Shown: in pieces, positions 54,536 to 64,000 of the stretch
How the letters are laid out: each line of letters starts with the position of its first letter
How positions within the stretch are numbered: the first letter of the stretch is position 1
Assembly (NCBI GenBank): GCA_017416505.1
Contig: JAFQCI010000025.1
Span: 32,412 to 96,411 of the forward strand
DNA: 64,000 nucleotides
Direction: 5' to 3'
Source of the DNA: Lachnospiraceae bacterium
GTDB taxonomy: Bacteria; Bacillota_A; Clostridia; Lachnospirales; Lachnospiraceae
Program-made: the position numbers and the translations under genes
Notes under the pieces: generated by a model
Told to the model about the DNA's origin: nothing
Seen by the model: the letters and a program-made list of their open reading frames with translations, nothing else
Database searches by the model: none

Positions 54536-54607
54536 GGTAATTTTAGAAGCCACTACTCAGAATATGGAGACTCCGACCGATTCTTAGTATTTGGCGGTTG
54601 TATTTTT
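54536..54607 (+). promoter_or_regulatory. Structured rpsO leader, possible S15 autoregulation site
   Basis: ACTACTCAGAAT (54552-54563) and ATTCTTAGTATT (54580-54591) pair with two mismatches around an internal GGA/TCC mini-stem. Ribosomal protein S15 is known to bind its own mRNA leader in several phyla, with different structures. The match here is by position and pairing only. Confidence 0.4.
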
Positions 54608-54622
54608 AGGAGGAAAAGAATT

Positions 54623-54889
54623 ATGATGACAACAGAAAAAAAACTAGCAATTATCAAAGAATACGGTAAGAATGAACAAGATACTGGTTCACCAGAAGTT
54701 CAGGTTGCATTACTTACAGCTAGAATTAACGAATTAAACGAGCACTTTAAGAATCATCCAAAGGATCATCACTCAAGAAGAGGTCTTTTAAAGATGGTTG
54801 GACAAAGAAGAAACTTATTAGCTTATTTAAAGAAAGTAGATATCGAAAGATATAGAAGCTTAATCGAACGTTTAGGATTAAGAAAATAA
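54623..54889 (+). CDS. rpsO: 30S ribosomal protein S15
   Basis: Ribosomal protein of 88 residues binding 16S rRNA in the platform. Conserved blocks [41 protein letters not shown] and [24 protein letters not shown] 54623 or the next ATG 54626 can serve; AGGAGG at 54608-54613 favours 54623. Own promoter and terminator. Confidence 0.97.
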   Translation: MMTTEKKLAIIKEYGKNEQDTGSPEVQVALLTARINELNEHFKNHPKDHHSRRGLLKMVGQRRNLLAYLKKVDIERYRSLIERLGLRK

Positions 54890-54907
54890 TTCTTAAGAAT
54901 AAGGAAG

Positions 54908-54947
54908 CTGTCACACAAACGAAAAACGTGGGTGTGGCAGTTTTTTT
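54908..54947 (+). terminator. Rho-independent terminator after rpsO
   Basis: CTGTCACAC (54908-54916) / GTGTGGCAG (54932-54940), nine pairs with one G-U, followed by seven T. The region from here to groES (about 240 bases) holds only the groE promoter and CIRCE. Confidence 0.92.
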
Positions 54948-55098
54948 GTATGGAGGCGTTTGGCTTTAGAAAGATACATGAAGGGATAGGTGTTGTGGAT
55001 TGAGAATGGTTATTTTGAAAAATGAAGAATAAACGAGAAATGAAGAGAATAAATGAGAATAAGTTTGAAACAAAAAGAAATAACTAGGATTGAAATGC

Positions 55099-55127
55099 TT
55101 GCATTTTTATATTAAAACAAGTAATAT
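55099..55127 (+). promoter_or_regulatory. Sigma-A promoter of groESL
   Basis: TTGCAT (55099-55104), 17-base spacer, TAATAT (55122-55127), followed 11 bases later by the CIRCE operator. Confidence 0.72.
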
Positions 55128-55138
55128 AAAAACATCAA

Positions 55139-55165
55139 TTAGCACTCGATTCGAATGAGTGCTAA
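55139..55165 (+). promoter_or_regulatory. CIRCE operator (HrcA binding site)
   Basis: TTAGCACTC (55139-55147), nine-base spacer, GAGTGCTAA (55157-55165), an exact match to the CIRCE consensus. HrcA repressor should bind here and release groESL under heat stress; hrcA is not in the window. Confidence 0.97.
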
Positions 55166-55186
55166 CAATTTAAAGGAGGAATTGAC

Positions 55187-55471
55187 ATGAAATTAGTACC
55201 TTTGGGTGACAGAGTTGTTTTAAAACCATTAGTATGTGAAGAAACTACAAAATCTGGAATTGTATTACCAGGTCAGGCAAAAGAAAAACCACAACAGGCA
55301 GAAGTAGTTGCTGTTGGTCCTGGAGCTGTTGTAGATGGCGAAAAGATACCGATGGAAGTAAAAGTAGGGGATAAAGTAATTTATTCAAAATATGCGGGAA
55401 CTGAAGTAAATTTAGATGAGGAAGATTTTATTCTTGTAAAACAAGGTGATATCTTAGCAGTAATTGAGTAA
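55187..55471 (+). CDS. groES: Co-chaperonin GroES
   Basis: Ten-kilodalton co-chaperonin of 94 residues that caps GroEL. Family blocks LVPLGDRVVLKPLVCEE, GIVLPGQAKEKPQQAEVVAV (mobile-loop region) and DKVIYSKYAGTEVNLDEEDF are present. AAGGAGG precedes the ATG. Regulated by HrcA through the CIRCE element 22 bases upstream. GroEL follows after 27 bases. Confidence 0.97.
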   Translation: MKLVPLGDRVVLKPLVCEETTKSGIVLPGQAKEKPQQAEVVAVGPGAVVDGEKIPMEVKVGDKVIYSKYAGTEVNLDEEDFILVKQGDILAVIE

Positions 55472-55477
55472 AAATAA

Positions 55478-57124
<1,647 letters not shown>

Positions 57125-57180
57125 TTTCATTTCAATCGAAATTAGATTGTAAGAGTACGAAATAAAAAATAAAATGAAGA

Positions 57181-57213
57181 AAGGAATGAGGCAATGGCTT
57201 CATTCCTTTTTTT
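57181..57213 (+). terminator. Rho-independent terminator after groEL
   Basis: AAGGAATGA (57181-57189) / TCATTCCTT (57200-57208), nine perfect pairs, T run to 57213. Confidence 0.92.
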
Positions 57214-57263
57214 GAGGTTAAAAAAACAAATTTGAACACTCTACCTATTTTTTTTATTTTCTA

Positions 57264-57292
57264 TTGAAAATAATTTTATAAAATAGTAAAAT
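57264..57292 (+). promoter_or_regulatory. Sigma-A promoter of the lipoprotein gene
   Basis: TTGAAA (57264-57269), 17-base spacer, TAAAAT (57287-57292), about 97 bases before the start. Confidence 0.65.
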
Positions 57293-57319
57293 ATAAGGGA
57301 TTATTTTTTAAAGTGAGTG

Positions 57320-57354
57320 AAGAAAGGAAAAATGAAAACTGTTCTTTCTTTTTT
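57320..57354 (+). terminator. Terminator-like hairpin in the lipoprotein leader
   Basis: AAGAAAG (57320-57326) / CTTTCTT (57344-57350), seven pairs with a 17-base loop and a T run. Between promoter and start codon, so it could attenuate the lipoprotein gene; the long loop and weak stem make this uncertain. Confidence 0.35.
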
Positions 57355-57388
57355 GACTGTTTTAAGGAGCAGTGAAACATAGGGCGAT

Positions 57389-58003
57389 ATGATGATAAGA
57401 ATGAAGAATAATATGAAAATTGCTTTATTGATGGGTGCTTTCTCATTGGCATTGACTGCTTGCGGAAGTCCGGAGCAGATAAAAGATGCAAAAGAAAGCA
57501 CGTTGTTGATACAGGATGATAAAATTTATTCTATGTCGATAGAGGAATTTGATGAGGTCATATATAGTAAAGATGATTTGAAGGATTCTATTAAAAGTGC
57601 AATTTCCGAGTATCAGGAGGAAAATGGAAAAGAATCTATAACTCAACAATCCTTTAAGGTAGATAATGATATTGCAAAGTTATGTTTAGAATATAACTCT
57701 TTGGAAGATTACAATGATTTTAATCTGGTGGATATATCAGATTGTGAGTTAAGCACGTTCCTTAGTATAAACAGGGATAGTGTCAGTCAGTTAGAATGGA
57801 AAAATCAGACTGCCCAGGTCGTTGCTTTTGAAGAAATAGAAAATGGAAGCAACCTGCGGATTTTATATGGTGATTTTGAGGAAGAACTGGCTGTTATCCT
57901 TGAAAAACATGATATTATTTATTATGGCGGTAGTGTTAAGGATGCTGCTACAGATACCGCTTATGTAACTAAAGAAGGAGAAGCATATATCATTTACAAA
58001 TAA
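57389..58003 (+). CDS. Putative lipoprotein of unknown function
   Basis: Protein of 204 residues with a lipoprotein signal peptide: basic N-terminus, hydrophobic core IALLMGAFSLAL and lipobox LTAC (Cys about residue 26), so it is an Lgt substrate. The mature part is acidic and has no recognised domain; VVAFEEIENGSNLRILYGDFEEELAV and a final YVTKEGEAYIIYK suggest a small beta-rich fold. ATG 57389 and 57392 are both possible; AGGG at 57381 is close and 57401 remains an alternative. It precedes glyS by 24 bases, with which it is probably co-transcribed. Confidence 0.75.
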   Translation: MMIRMKNNMKIALLMGAFSLALTACGSPEQIKDAKESTLLIQDDKIYSMSIEEFDEVIYSKDDLKDSIKSAISEYQEENGKESITQQSFKVDNDIAKLCLEYNSLEDYNDFNLVDISDCELSTFLSINRDSVSQLEWKNQTAQVVAFEEIENGSNLRILYGDFEEELAVILEKHDIIYYGGSVKDAATDTAYVTKEGEAYIIYK

Positions 58004-58027
58004 AATAAAAATGTGAGGTTAACGAAA

Positions 58028-59416
58028 ATGGAAAAGACAATGGAAAAAATTGTTGCATTAGCAAAAGCAAGAGGATTTGTATATCCGGGTTCTGAAATTT
58101 ATGGAGGACTTGCGAATACCTGGGATTATGGTAATCTGGGTGTTGAATTAAAGAACAATGTAAAAAAGGCATGGTGGAAGAAATTCATTCAGGAAAATCC
58201 ATATAACGTAGGTGTTGATTGTGCGATTTTAATGAATCCACAAACATGGATTGCATCCGGACATTTGGGAAGTTTCTCAGACCCTCTTATGGATTGTAAA
58301 GAATGTCATGAAAGATTCCGTGCAGATAAGATTATTGAAGATTACATGATGGAAAACAACATTCAGATGGAAGGTTATGTAGATGCATGGTCTAACGAAG
58401 AAATGAAGAATTTCATCGAAGAAAAAAATATTGTATGTCCTTCTTGTGGAAAGCATAATTTTACAGATATTCGTCAGTTTAACTTAATGTTTAAAACATT
58501 CCAGGGTGTAACTGAAGATGCAAAGAATATTGTATATTTAAGACCTGAAACAGCACAGGGTATCTTTGTAAACTTTAAGAATGTTCAAAGAACTTCGAGA
58601 AAGAAAGTTCCTTTTGGTATTGGACAGATTGGTAAGTCTTTCCGTAATGAAATTACACCAGGTAACTTCACTTTTAGAACCAGAGAGTTTGAGCAGATGG
58701 AATTAGAATTTTTCTGTGCTCCTGATACAGATTTGGAATGGTTTGCATATTGGAAAGAATTTTGTATTAATTGGTTAAAGAGCTTAGGAATGAAAGAAGA
58801 AGAAATGCGTGTTCGTGACCACGAAAAAGAAGAATTATCTTTCTATTCAAAAGCAACTTCTGATATTGAATTCTTATTCCCATTCGGATGGGGTGAATTA
58901 TGGGGAATCGCAGACAGAACAGACTACGATTTAACCCAGCATCAAAATGTTTCCGGTGAAGATATGAAGTATTTTGATGATGAAAAGAATGAAAAATATA
59001 TTCCTTATGTTATTGAACCATCTTTGGGTGCAGACAGAGTTACTCTTGCATTCCTTTGTGGTGCATACGATGAAGAAGAATTAGAAGGTGGAGATGTTCG
59101 TACCGTATTGCATTTCCATCCTGCATTAGCTCCAATTAAGGTTGGTGTACTTCCTTTATCTAAGAAGTTAAATGAAGGTGCTGAAAAGGTATATGCAGAG
59201 TTATCTAAGTACTATATGTGTGAATTCGATGACAGAGGAAACATTGGTAAAAGATATAGAAGACAAGACGAAATTGGTACACCATATTGTGTTACTTATG
59301 ATTTCGAATCAGAAAATGATGGCTGTGTAACTGTTCGTGACAGAGATACTATGGAACAGGAAAGAGTTAAAATCGAAGATTTGAAAGCATACTTTGAGAA
59401 AAAGTTTGAATTTTAG
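58028..59416 (+). CDS. glyS: Glycyl-tRNA synthetase (single-chain, alpha2 type)
   Basis: Class II synthetase of 462 residues of the eukaryote/archaeal-like alpha2 type, as in many Gram-positive bacteria, not the tetrameric GlyQS. Motifs: [20 protein letters not shown] at the N-terminus, [33 protein letters not shown] and [13 protein letters not shown]. The zinc-type pair CKECH and CPSCG is in the inserted region. The C-terminal anticodon domain is complete. ATG 58028 has GAGGT eight bases upstream; GTG 58013 is a longer in-frame start. Confidence 0.95.
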   Translation: MEKTMEKIVALAKARGFVYPGSEIYGGLANTWDYGNLGVELKNNVKKAWWKKFIQENPYNVGVDCAILMNPQTWIASGHLGSFSDPLMDCKECHERFRADKIIEDYMMENNIQMEGYVDAWSNEEMKNFIEEKNIVCPSCGKHNFTDIRQFNLMFKTFQGVTEDAKNIVYLRPETAQGIFVNFKNVQRTSRKKVPFGIGQIGKSFRNEITPGNFTFRTREFEQMELEFFCAPDTDLEWFAYWKEFCINWLKSLGMKEEEMRVRDHEKEELSFYSKATSDIEFLFPFGWGELWGIADRTDYDLTQHQNVSGEDMKYFDDEKNEKYIPYVIEPSLGADRVTLAFLCGAYDEEELEGGDVRTVLHFHPALAPIKVGVLPLSKKLNEGAEKVYAELSKYYMCEFDDRGNIGKRYRRQDEIGTPYCVTYDFESENDGCVTVRDRDTMEQERVKIEDLKAYFEKKFEF

Positions 59417-59480
59417 AAAATAAAAGACATAGTAACGTTTGAGATACGCAAGAGGAAGAACTCAGAAAGGAATCGGAGAG

Positions 59481-60419
59481 ATGTTGTATCAAAAACTATC
59501 AGAATTTCAAACAGAAATTATTAAGAATATGAATGTCAGTTTGTATGCGAATCTGGAATTGATTACATCTTTCCTGCATGCTGATAAAATTTATCTCATT
59601 ATGGAAGGTGGCGGAGAAGGTCCGAAACGGAATTTGGACCTTCTTAGTTACTCTCTGAAAGAGCGAAAACAAATTAGTAAGAAAATTAAGAATAACAGTT
59701 ATTTTGAGGCTGTTTTCAGGGAAAAGACCAAAAGAAGCAGACTGGATGACGGAATGAAAAGCTTTTTTATTGCAAATGGCATTGATGTGGACATAACCAA
59801 AAAATATTTTTTGTTTGTGGATTTTGCAATAGAAAAAAGATATATTTTTCTGATTGAACGCTCACAGGATATTATGGTTTCTGAAGAAGAAGACCTGGCA
59901 TATTATCACATTATTCATTTATTTCTGGAAAATAATATTTTAAGGGAAAAGATGTTGTGGGAAAGTGAACATGACCAGTTGACTATGTTATATAACCAAG
60001 GAAAATATTTAAGCCGAAAAGAATCGGAGTACTTAAATTTACAGTCAGTGGGAGTTATTTTCTTTGATATTAATAATCTGAAAGTAATCAATGATTGTCA
60101 GGGACATAACAGTGGTGACATTTTAATCCGCATGATGTCGGAATGTATTTTAAGACAGACTTCCGATTCCGTGCATGGATACCGCATTGGCGGAGATGAG
60201 TTTTTGTTGGTAGATTGTAATGATAGTAAAGAACATCTGGACGAACTGGAAAGTAAATGCCTTGAAGTAGTAAAAGAAATGAATCAAAAGAATCCGGAAG
60301 TGCAGTTGTCTGTAGCTTTAGGAAAGGTTTATGCGAAAGATACGTTTGACTTTGAAAAAGTGGTAGCTTTGGCAGATGAAAGAATGTATGAAATGAAGCG
60401 AAAAATGAAAGAAGATTAA
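59481..60419 (+). CDS. GGDEF-domain diguanylate cyclase-like protein
   Basis: Protein of 312 residues. The N-terminal about 150 residues are a GAF-like sensor (TSFLHADKIYLIMEGGG). The GGDEF domain (about 165-312) has EHDQLTMLYNQGKY, GVIFFDINNLKVINDCQGH, GYRIGGDEFLLVD with an intact GGDEF signature, and ALGKVYAKD. No RxxD inhibitory site is found upstream of the signature (RQTSD instead). Predicted to make cyclic di-GMP in the cytosol; an HD-GYP protein that may degrade it is at 50720. ATG 59481 preferred; TTG 59439 upstream lacks an SD. Confidence 0.88.
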   Translation: MLYQKLSEFQTEIIKNMNVSLYANLELITSFLHADKIYLIMEGGGEGPKRNLDLLSYSLKERKQISKKIKNNSYFEAVFREKTKRSRLDDGMKSFFIANGIDVDITKKYFLFVDFAIEKRYIFLIERSQDIMVSEEEDLAYYHIIHLFLENNILREKMLWESEHDQLTMLYNQGKYLSRKESEYLNLQSVGVIFFDINNLKVINDCQGHNSGDILIRMMSECILRQTSDSVHGYRIGGDEFLLVDCNDSKEHLDELESKCLEVVKEMNQKNPEVQLSVALGKVYAKDTFDFEKVVALADERMYEMKRKMKED

Positions 60420-60552
60420 GAAAATGCAGCGATAAGCAAAAGAAGAAAATTTTGAAGGTGTCCGGAATTTGAATCAAATTTAACTGACTTTGAATCATAA
60501 CAAAAACTTTCCTTGGAATTTCAAAAAAAATCTTTTATTCTTTTGTTTTTTA

Positions 60553-60561
60553 TGATATACT
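60553..60561 (+). promoter_or_regulatory. Extended -10 promoter of ppdK
   Basis: TGATATACT, i.e. TG then TATACT at 60556-60561. The -35 (TTTTAT, 60533-60538) is poor, which suits extended -10 promoters. The 206 bases before ppdK contain only this. Confidence 0.6.
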
Positions 60562-60625
60562 AAACGCTGAGACAGAAGTCAAATTAATTACTTTAGAAAG
60601 AACAAATTTAGGAGGTACGAAACAA

Positions 60626-63259
60626 ATGGCAAACAAATGGGTTTATTTGTTTAAAGAAGGTAACGCATCTATGAGAAACCTTCTTGGTGGAAAAGGTTGT
60701 AACTTAGCAGAAATGACTGGCTTAGGAATGCCAATTCCTCAAGGTTTTACTGTAACAACAGAAGCTTGTACAGACTACTATAACAATGGAAAGGCTATTT
60801 CAGAAGAAATCCAGGCTCAGATTTTCGAAGCTTTAGAGTGGCTTGAAAAAGAAAACGGAAAGAAATTCGGTGACACAGAAGATCCATTATTAGTTTCTGT
60901 TCGTTCAGGTGCTAGAGCATCTATGCCAGGTATGATGGATACAATCCTTAACCTTGGTCTTAACGATGTTGCGGTAGAAGGTTTTGCTAAGAAGACTGGA
61001 AATCCAAGATTTGCATATGACTCTTATAGAAGATTTATTCAAATGTATTCAGACGTAGTTATGGAAGTTCCTAAGTCATACTTTGAAAAAATCATTGACG
61101 AAATGAAAGAAGAAAAAGGTGTTGTATATGACACTGAATTAACAGCAGAAGACTTAAAGGAATTAGCTAATAAGTTTAAGGCTGTATACAAGGAAGCTAT
61201 GAACGGTGAAGAATTCCCACAAGAACCTAAGGAACAGTTAATGGGTGCTGTTAAGGCTGTATTCCGTTCATGGGATAACCCACGTGCTATCGTTTACCGT
61301 CGTATGAACGATATCCCTGGTGATTGGGGTACTGCTGTAAACGTACAGACAATGGTATTTGGTAACAAGGGTGAAACTTCTGGTACAGGTGTTGCATTTA
61401 CTCGTAACCCATCTACTGGTGCAAAGGGTATTTTTGGTGAATACTTAATCAATGCTCAGGGTGAAGACGTTGTTGCCGGTGTTAGAACTCCACAACCAAT
61501 TTCTCAATTAGAGAAAGATATGCCTGAATGTTATGCACAATTCATGGATTTAGCTATGAAGCTTGAAAATCACTTCCGTGATATGCAGGATATGGAATTC
61601 ACAATCGAAGAAGGTAAGTTATACTTCTTACAAACTCGTAATGGTAAGAGAACAGCTCCAGCTGCTATCCAAATCGCTTGTGATTTAGTAGATGAAGGAA
61701 TGATTACTGAAGAAGAAGCTGTATGCAGAATTGAAGCTAAGTCTTTAGACCAATTATTACACCCAACTTTCGATGCTGCTGCATTAAAAGCAGGTGAAGT
61801 AATCGGTTCTGCACTTCCAGCATCTCCAGGTGCTGCTGCAGGTAAGGTATATTTTACTGCTGATGATGCTAAGGAAGCTGGTAAAGGTGGAAGAGGAGAA
61901 AGAGTTATCCTTGTTCGTCTTGAAACTTCTCCAGAAGATATCGAAGGTATGCATGCATCTCAAGGTATCTTAACTGTACGTGGTGGTATGACTTCTCACG
62001 CAGCCGTAGTTGCTCGTGGTATGGGTACTTGCTGTGTATCTGGTTGTGGTGAAATTAAGATTGATGAAGAAGCTAAGACATTTGAACTTGGCGGATATAC
62101 ATTTAAAGAAGGAGATTATATCTCACTTGATGGTTCTACTGGTAAGATTTACAAAGGTGACATCAAGACTAACGAAGCTGAAATCGGTGGAAACTTCGGA
62201 AGAATTATGGGATGGGCTGATAAGTACAGAACTCTTAGCGTTCGTACAAATGCAGATACTCCAGCAGATACAGCTAAGGCTGTAGAACTTGGTGCTGAAG
62301 GTATCGGTCTTTGCCGTACAGAGCATATGTTCTTTGGAGAAGACAGAATTCCTAAGATTCGTAAGATGATTCTTTCTAAGACTGTAGAAGCTAGAGAAGC
62401 TGCTTTAGCTGAATTACTTGAATTCCAGAAAGCTGACTTCAAGGCTATGTACGAAGTATTAGAAGGAAAGCCAATGACAGTTCGTTACTTAGACCCACCT
62501 CTACATGAATTCGTTCCTACAGAAGAAGCTGATATCGCTGCATTAGCAAAGGATATGGGATTAACTGTAGAAGAAGTTAAGGCTACTTGTGATTCTTTAC
62601 ATGAATTCAACCCAATGATGGGACACAGAGGATGTCGTCTTGCTGTAACTTACCCAGAAATCGCTAAGATGCAGACAAGAGCCGTTATGGAAGCTGCTAT
62701 CGAAGTAAAGGCTGAAAAAGGATTTGATATCGTTCCTGAAATCATGATTCCATTAGTAGGCGAAAAGAAAGAATTAAAGTTTGTTAAGGACGTTGTTGTT
62801 GAAACAGCAGAAGCAGTTAAGAAGGAAAAAGGTTCTGATATCGAATATCATATCGGTACTATGATTGAAATCCCAAGAGCTGCATTAACTGCAGACCAAA
62901 TCGCTGAAGAAGCTGAATTCTTCTCATTCGGTACAAACGACTTAACTCAGATGACATTTGGATTCTCTCGTGATGATGCTGGTAAGTTCTTAGATTCTTA
63001 CTACCAAGCAAAGATTTACGAATCAGACCCATTTGCAAGATTAGACCAAACAGGTGTTGGTCAATTAGTAGAAATGGCTGCTCAAAAGGGACGTAAGACT
63101 CGTCCAGAAATTAAGTTAGGAATCTGTGGTGAACATGGTGGTGACCCTTCATCAGTAGAATTCTGCCATAAGGTTGGATTAAACTATGTTTCATGTTCTC
63201 CATTCCGTGTGCCAATCGCAAGATTAGCAGCAGCTCAGGCAGCTATCAATAATAGATAA
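60626..63259 (+). CDS. ppdK: Pyruvate, phosphate dikinase
   Basis: Enzyme of 877 residues that interconverts PEP, AMP and pyrophosphate with pyruvate, ATP and phosphate; in clostridia it serves glycolysis or gluconeogenesis. ATP-grasp domain (VSVRSGARASMPGMMDTILN), phosphohistidine domain with the catalytic His in GGMTSHAAVVARGMGT at residue 458, and a PEP/pyruvate TIM barrel (GIGLCRTEHMFF, SFGTNDLTQMTFGFSRDD, GICGEHGGDP). Codon use favours GCT, GGT and CGT, unlike neighbouring genes, a mark of high expression. GGAGGT is upstream of the ATG. Confidence 0.97.
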   Translation: MANKWVYLFKEGNASMRNLLGGKGCNLAEMTGLGMPIPQGFTVTTEACTDYYNNGKAISEEIQAQIFEALEWLEKENGKKFGDTEDPLLVSVRSGARASMPGMMDTILNLGLNDVAVEGFAKKTGNPRFAYDSYRRFIQMYSDVVMEVPKSYFEKIIDEMKEEKGVVYDTELTAEDLKELANKFKAVYKEAMNGEEFPQEPKEQLMGAVKAVFRSWDNPRAIVYRRMNDIPGDWGTAVNVQTMVFGNKGETSGTGVAFTRNPSTGAKGIFGEYLINAQGEDVVAGVRTPQPISQLEKDMPECYAQFMDLAMKLENHFRDMQDMEFTIEEGKLYFLQTRNGKRTAPAAIQIACDLVDEGMITEEEAVCRIEAKSLDQLLHPTFDAAALKAGEVIGSALPASPGAAAGKVYFTADDAKEAGKGGRGERVILVRLETSPEDIEGMHASQGILTVRGGMTSHAAVVARGMGTCCVSGCGEIKIDEEAKTFELGGYTFKEGDYISLDGSTGKIYKGDIKTNEAEIGGNFGRIMGWADKYRTLSVRTNADTPADTAKAVELGAEGIGLCRTEHMFFGEDRIPKIRKMILSKTVEAREAALAELLEFQKADFKAMYEVLEGKPMTVRYLDPPLHEFVPTEEADIAALAKDMGLTVEEVKATCDSLHEFNPMMGHRGCRLAVTYPEIAKMQTRAVMEAAIEVKAEKGFDIVPEIMIPLVGEKKELKFVKDVVVETAEAVKKEKGSDIEYHIGTMIEIPRAALTADQIAEEAEFFSFGTNDLTQMTFGFSRDDAGKFLDSYYQAKIYESDPFARLDQTGVGQLVEMAAQKGRKTRPEIKLGICGEHGGDPSSVEFCHKVGLNYVSCSPFRVPIARLAAAQAAINNR

Positions 63260-63308
63260 GCTATCGCTTAACTAATAGTTAAGAGAAGTTTATAGAATAA
63301 TCAAATAC

Positions 63309-63346
63309 CCACTAGAACTGTAATGGTTCTAGTGGATATTTTTTTT
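63309..63346 (+). terminator. Rho-independent terminator after ppdK
   Basis: CCACTAGAAC (63309-63318) / GTTCTAGTGG (63326-63335), perfect 10-bp stem, seven-base loop, long T run. Confidence 0.95.
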
Positions 63347-63422
63347 GATTACAAAAATTGAGGAAGGCTATATGGCCGGATAGAAGGGAAAAAAGAAAAC
63401 AATTGAGGAGGCATTAGGAAAA

Positions 63423-63830
63423 GTGAAAAAGGTTTGGAATAGTTGGTTAAAAGAGAGCGTTTACATATTCAGCATTATTTATACAATAGTAACAATTTTA
63501 AATAGTGTTTTATATTTAATTCAAGGATATAGAGATGACCCAAGTGGAAATTGGCATGAACTAACTCGTGCGGGAATTCTTTTGATAGGCGTTACAGCGT
63601 ATGAAATGGCAACTAAAATACCTATTAAAAATTTATTTATACGCTCAATAGTGGTGTATATTCCTACCATGGGATTAGCTTTTGGTTTCATATGGTTGAA
63701 CCAATTTATTGAGCCTTTGGCTAAAAGCGCATATAGAGATATTTTTATAAATTATACTTCATTATTTGTAATAGTCAGCATTATTGCAATTATAAAAAAT
63801 AACATAAAAAGAAAAAGTACGGAAAAATAA
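63423..63830 (+). CDS. Small four-helix membrane protein of unknown function
   Basis: Product has 135 residues and is hydrophobic. Four membrane helices are apparent: YIFSIIYTIVTILNSVLYLI (about 13-32), AGILLIGVTAYEMATKI (about 50-66), SIVVYIPTMGLAFGFIWL (about 75-92) and SLFVIVSIIAIIKN (about 113-126). The loop YRDDPSGNWHELTR joins the first two. Not recognised with confidence. GTG 63423 follows AGGAGG with about 10 bases spacing. It is followed by a probable ATPase gene on the same strand, which may form a unit with it. Confidence 0.75.
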   Translation: MKKVWNSWLKESVYIFSIIYTIVTILNSVLYLIQGYRDDPSGNWHELTRAGILLIGVTAYEMATKIPIKNLFIRSIVVYIPTMGLAFGFIWLNQFIEPLAKSAYRDIFINYTSLFVIVSIIAIIKNNIKRKSTEK

Positions 63831-63866
63831 GAATTAGTATACAGAGAGGGGTACAATCTAGTTTGT

Positions 63867-64000
63867 ATGATATATTTAAGCAGCTTTAAATTAAGTGATT
63901 GTCAGGTAAGTAATCCAAATATATATCCTTATAACGTTTTTAGAGGAAAGTACATTGAGCCTTTTGTATTTGCCCCTATAACAGTTTTTTATGGAAATAA
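63867..64000 (+). CDS. Start of a probable P-loop ATPase, cut by the window end
   Basis: The frame from ATG 63867 stays open to the last base (44 codons). The product begins MIYLSSFKLSDCQ and ends PFVFAPITVFYGN(N/K), which is the usual lead-in to a Walker A motif in ABC-like AAA ATPases; the Walker A itself lies beyond the window. No good Shine-Dalgarno is next to the ATG (GAGAGGGG is 16 bases upstream). Such ATPases occur in DNA repair, retron and defence modules, but the neighbourhood here cannot decide. Confidence 0.55.
   Translation, partial: MIYLSSFKLSDCQVSNPNIYPYNVFRGKYIEPFVFAPITVFYGN

Overview
This 64 kb window is chromosomal DNA from a low-GC, spore-forming member of the Firmicutes. 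Three sporulation sigma factors (sigF with its SpoIIAA/SpoIIAB switch, sigE with its protease SpoIIGA, and sigG), the PrpC/PrkC pair, a HrcA-type CIRCE element and the gene orders yicC-remA-gmk-rpoZ-priA-def-fmt-rsmB-rlmN-prpC-prkC-rsgA-rpe-thiN and mraZ-rsmH-ftsL-PBP-PBP-mraY-murD-ftsW all point to Clostridia, most likely Lachnospiraceae. The family assignment is an inference from gene content; no rRNA or tRNA gene is present to test it. Nearly all of the window is core chromosome: no insertion sequence, prophage, integrase or CRISPR array was seen.

Layout. 1-3815: end of a TPR membrane protein, the spoIIA operon, a very small soluble chemoreceptor-like protein and a DUF1294 protein. 3812-19416: a long same-strand run for nucleotide, transcription, translation and signalling housekeeping (yicC to lgt) behind a TTGACG-N18-TATAAT promoter. 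19485-26939: an accessory-like segment with a DUF2935 protein, an XRE-cupin regulator, an amino-acid ABC transporter behind a leader containing a terminator, a cytidylate-kinase-like protein, a class III aminotransferase and an iron-type alcohol dehydrogenase. 27152-40244: the division and cell-wall cluster behind a promoter followed by four 10-bp-phased MraZ boxes, ending in ftsZ. 40324-45501: spoIIGA-sigE, a separate EPSP synthase, an orphan LytTR regulator, a 370-bp gene-free stretch full of hairpins, and sigG on the opposite strand. 45555-54492: a palindromic repeat, a small unknown protein, rel, a metallo-hydrolase, hemZ, an HD-GYP protein, aspS and glyA. 54501-63346: rpsO with a structured leader, CIRCE-controlled groESL, a lipoprotein, glyS, a GGDEF protein and pyruvate phosphate dikinase. 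63423-64000: a small membrane protein and the start of a probable P-loop ATPase cut by the window end.

How the genes fit together. The window links growth, division and sporulation. PrkC/PrpC phospho-signalling, (p)ppGpp metabolism and the dcw cluster serve vegetative growth. SpoIIAB/SpoIIAA hold and release sigma-F in the forespore, SpoIIGA activates pro-sigma-E in the mother cell, sigma-G follows in the forespore, and the second PBP in the dcw cluster is probably the SpoVD-type cortex enzyme.

I found no complete new multi-gene system. The best leads are non-coding: a run of four hairpins ending in an A/T-only terminator (44370-44563), a perfect 14-bp hairpin that buries the Shine-Dalgarno of the SpoVD-like gene (31271-31314), a possible leader-peptide attenuator in front of the ABC transporter (21133-21259), a terminator-like hairpin inside the spoIIA leader (977-1012) and a palindromic repeat upstream of sigG (45555-45622). 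The Cys-less PocR mini-receptor downstream of sigF is the most unusual protein.
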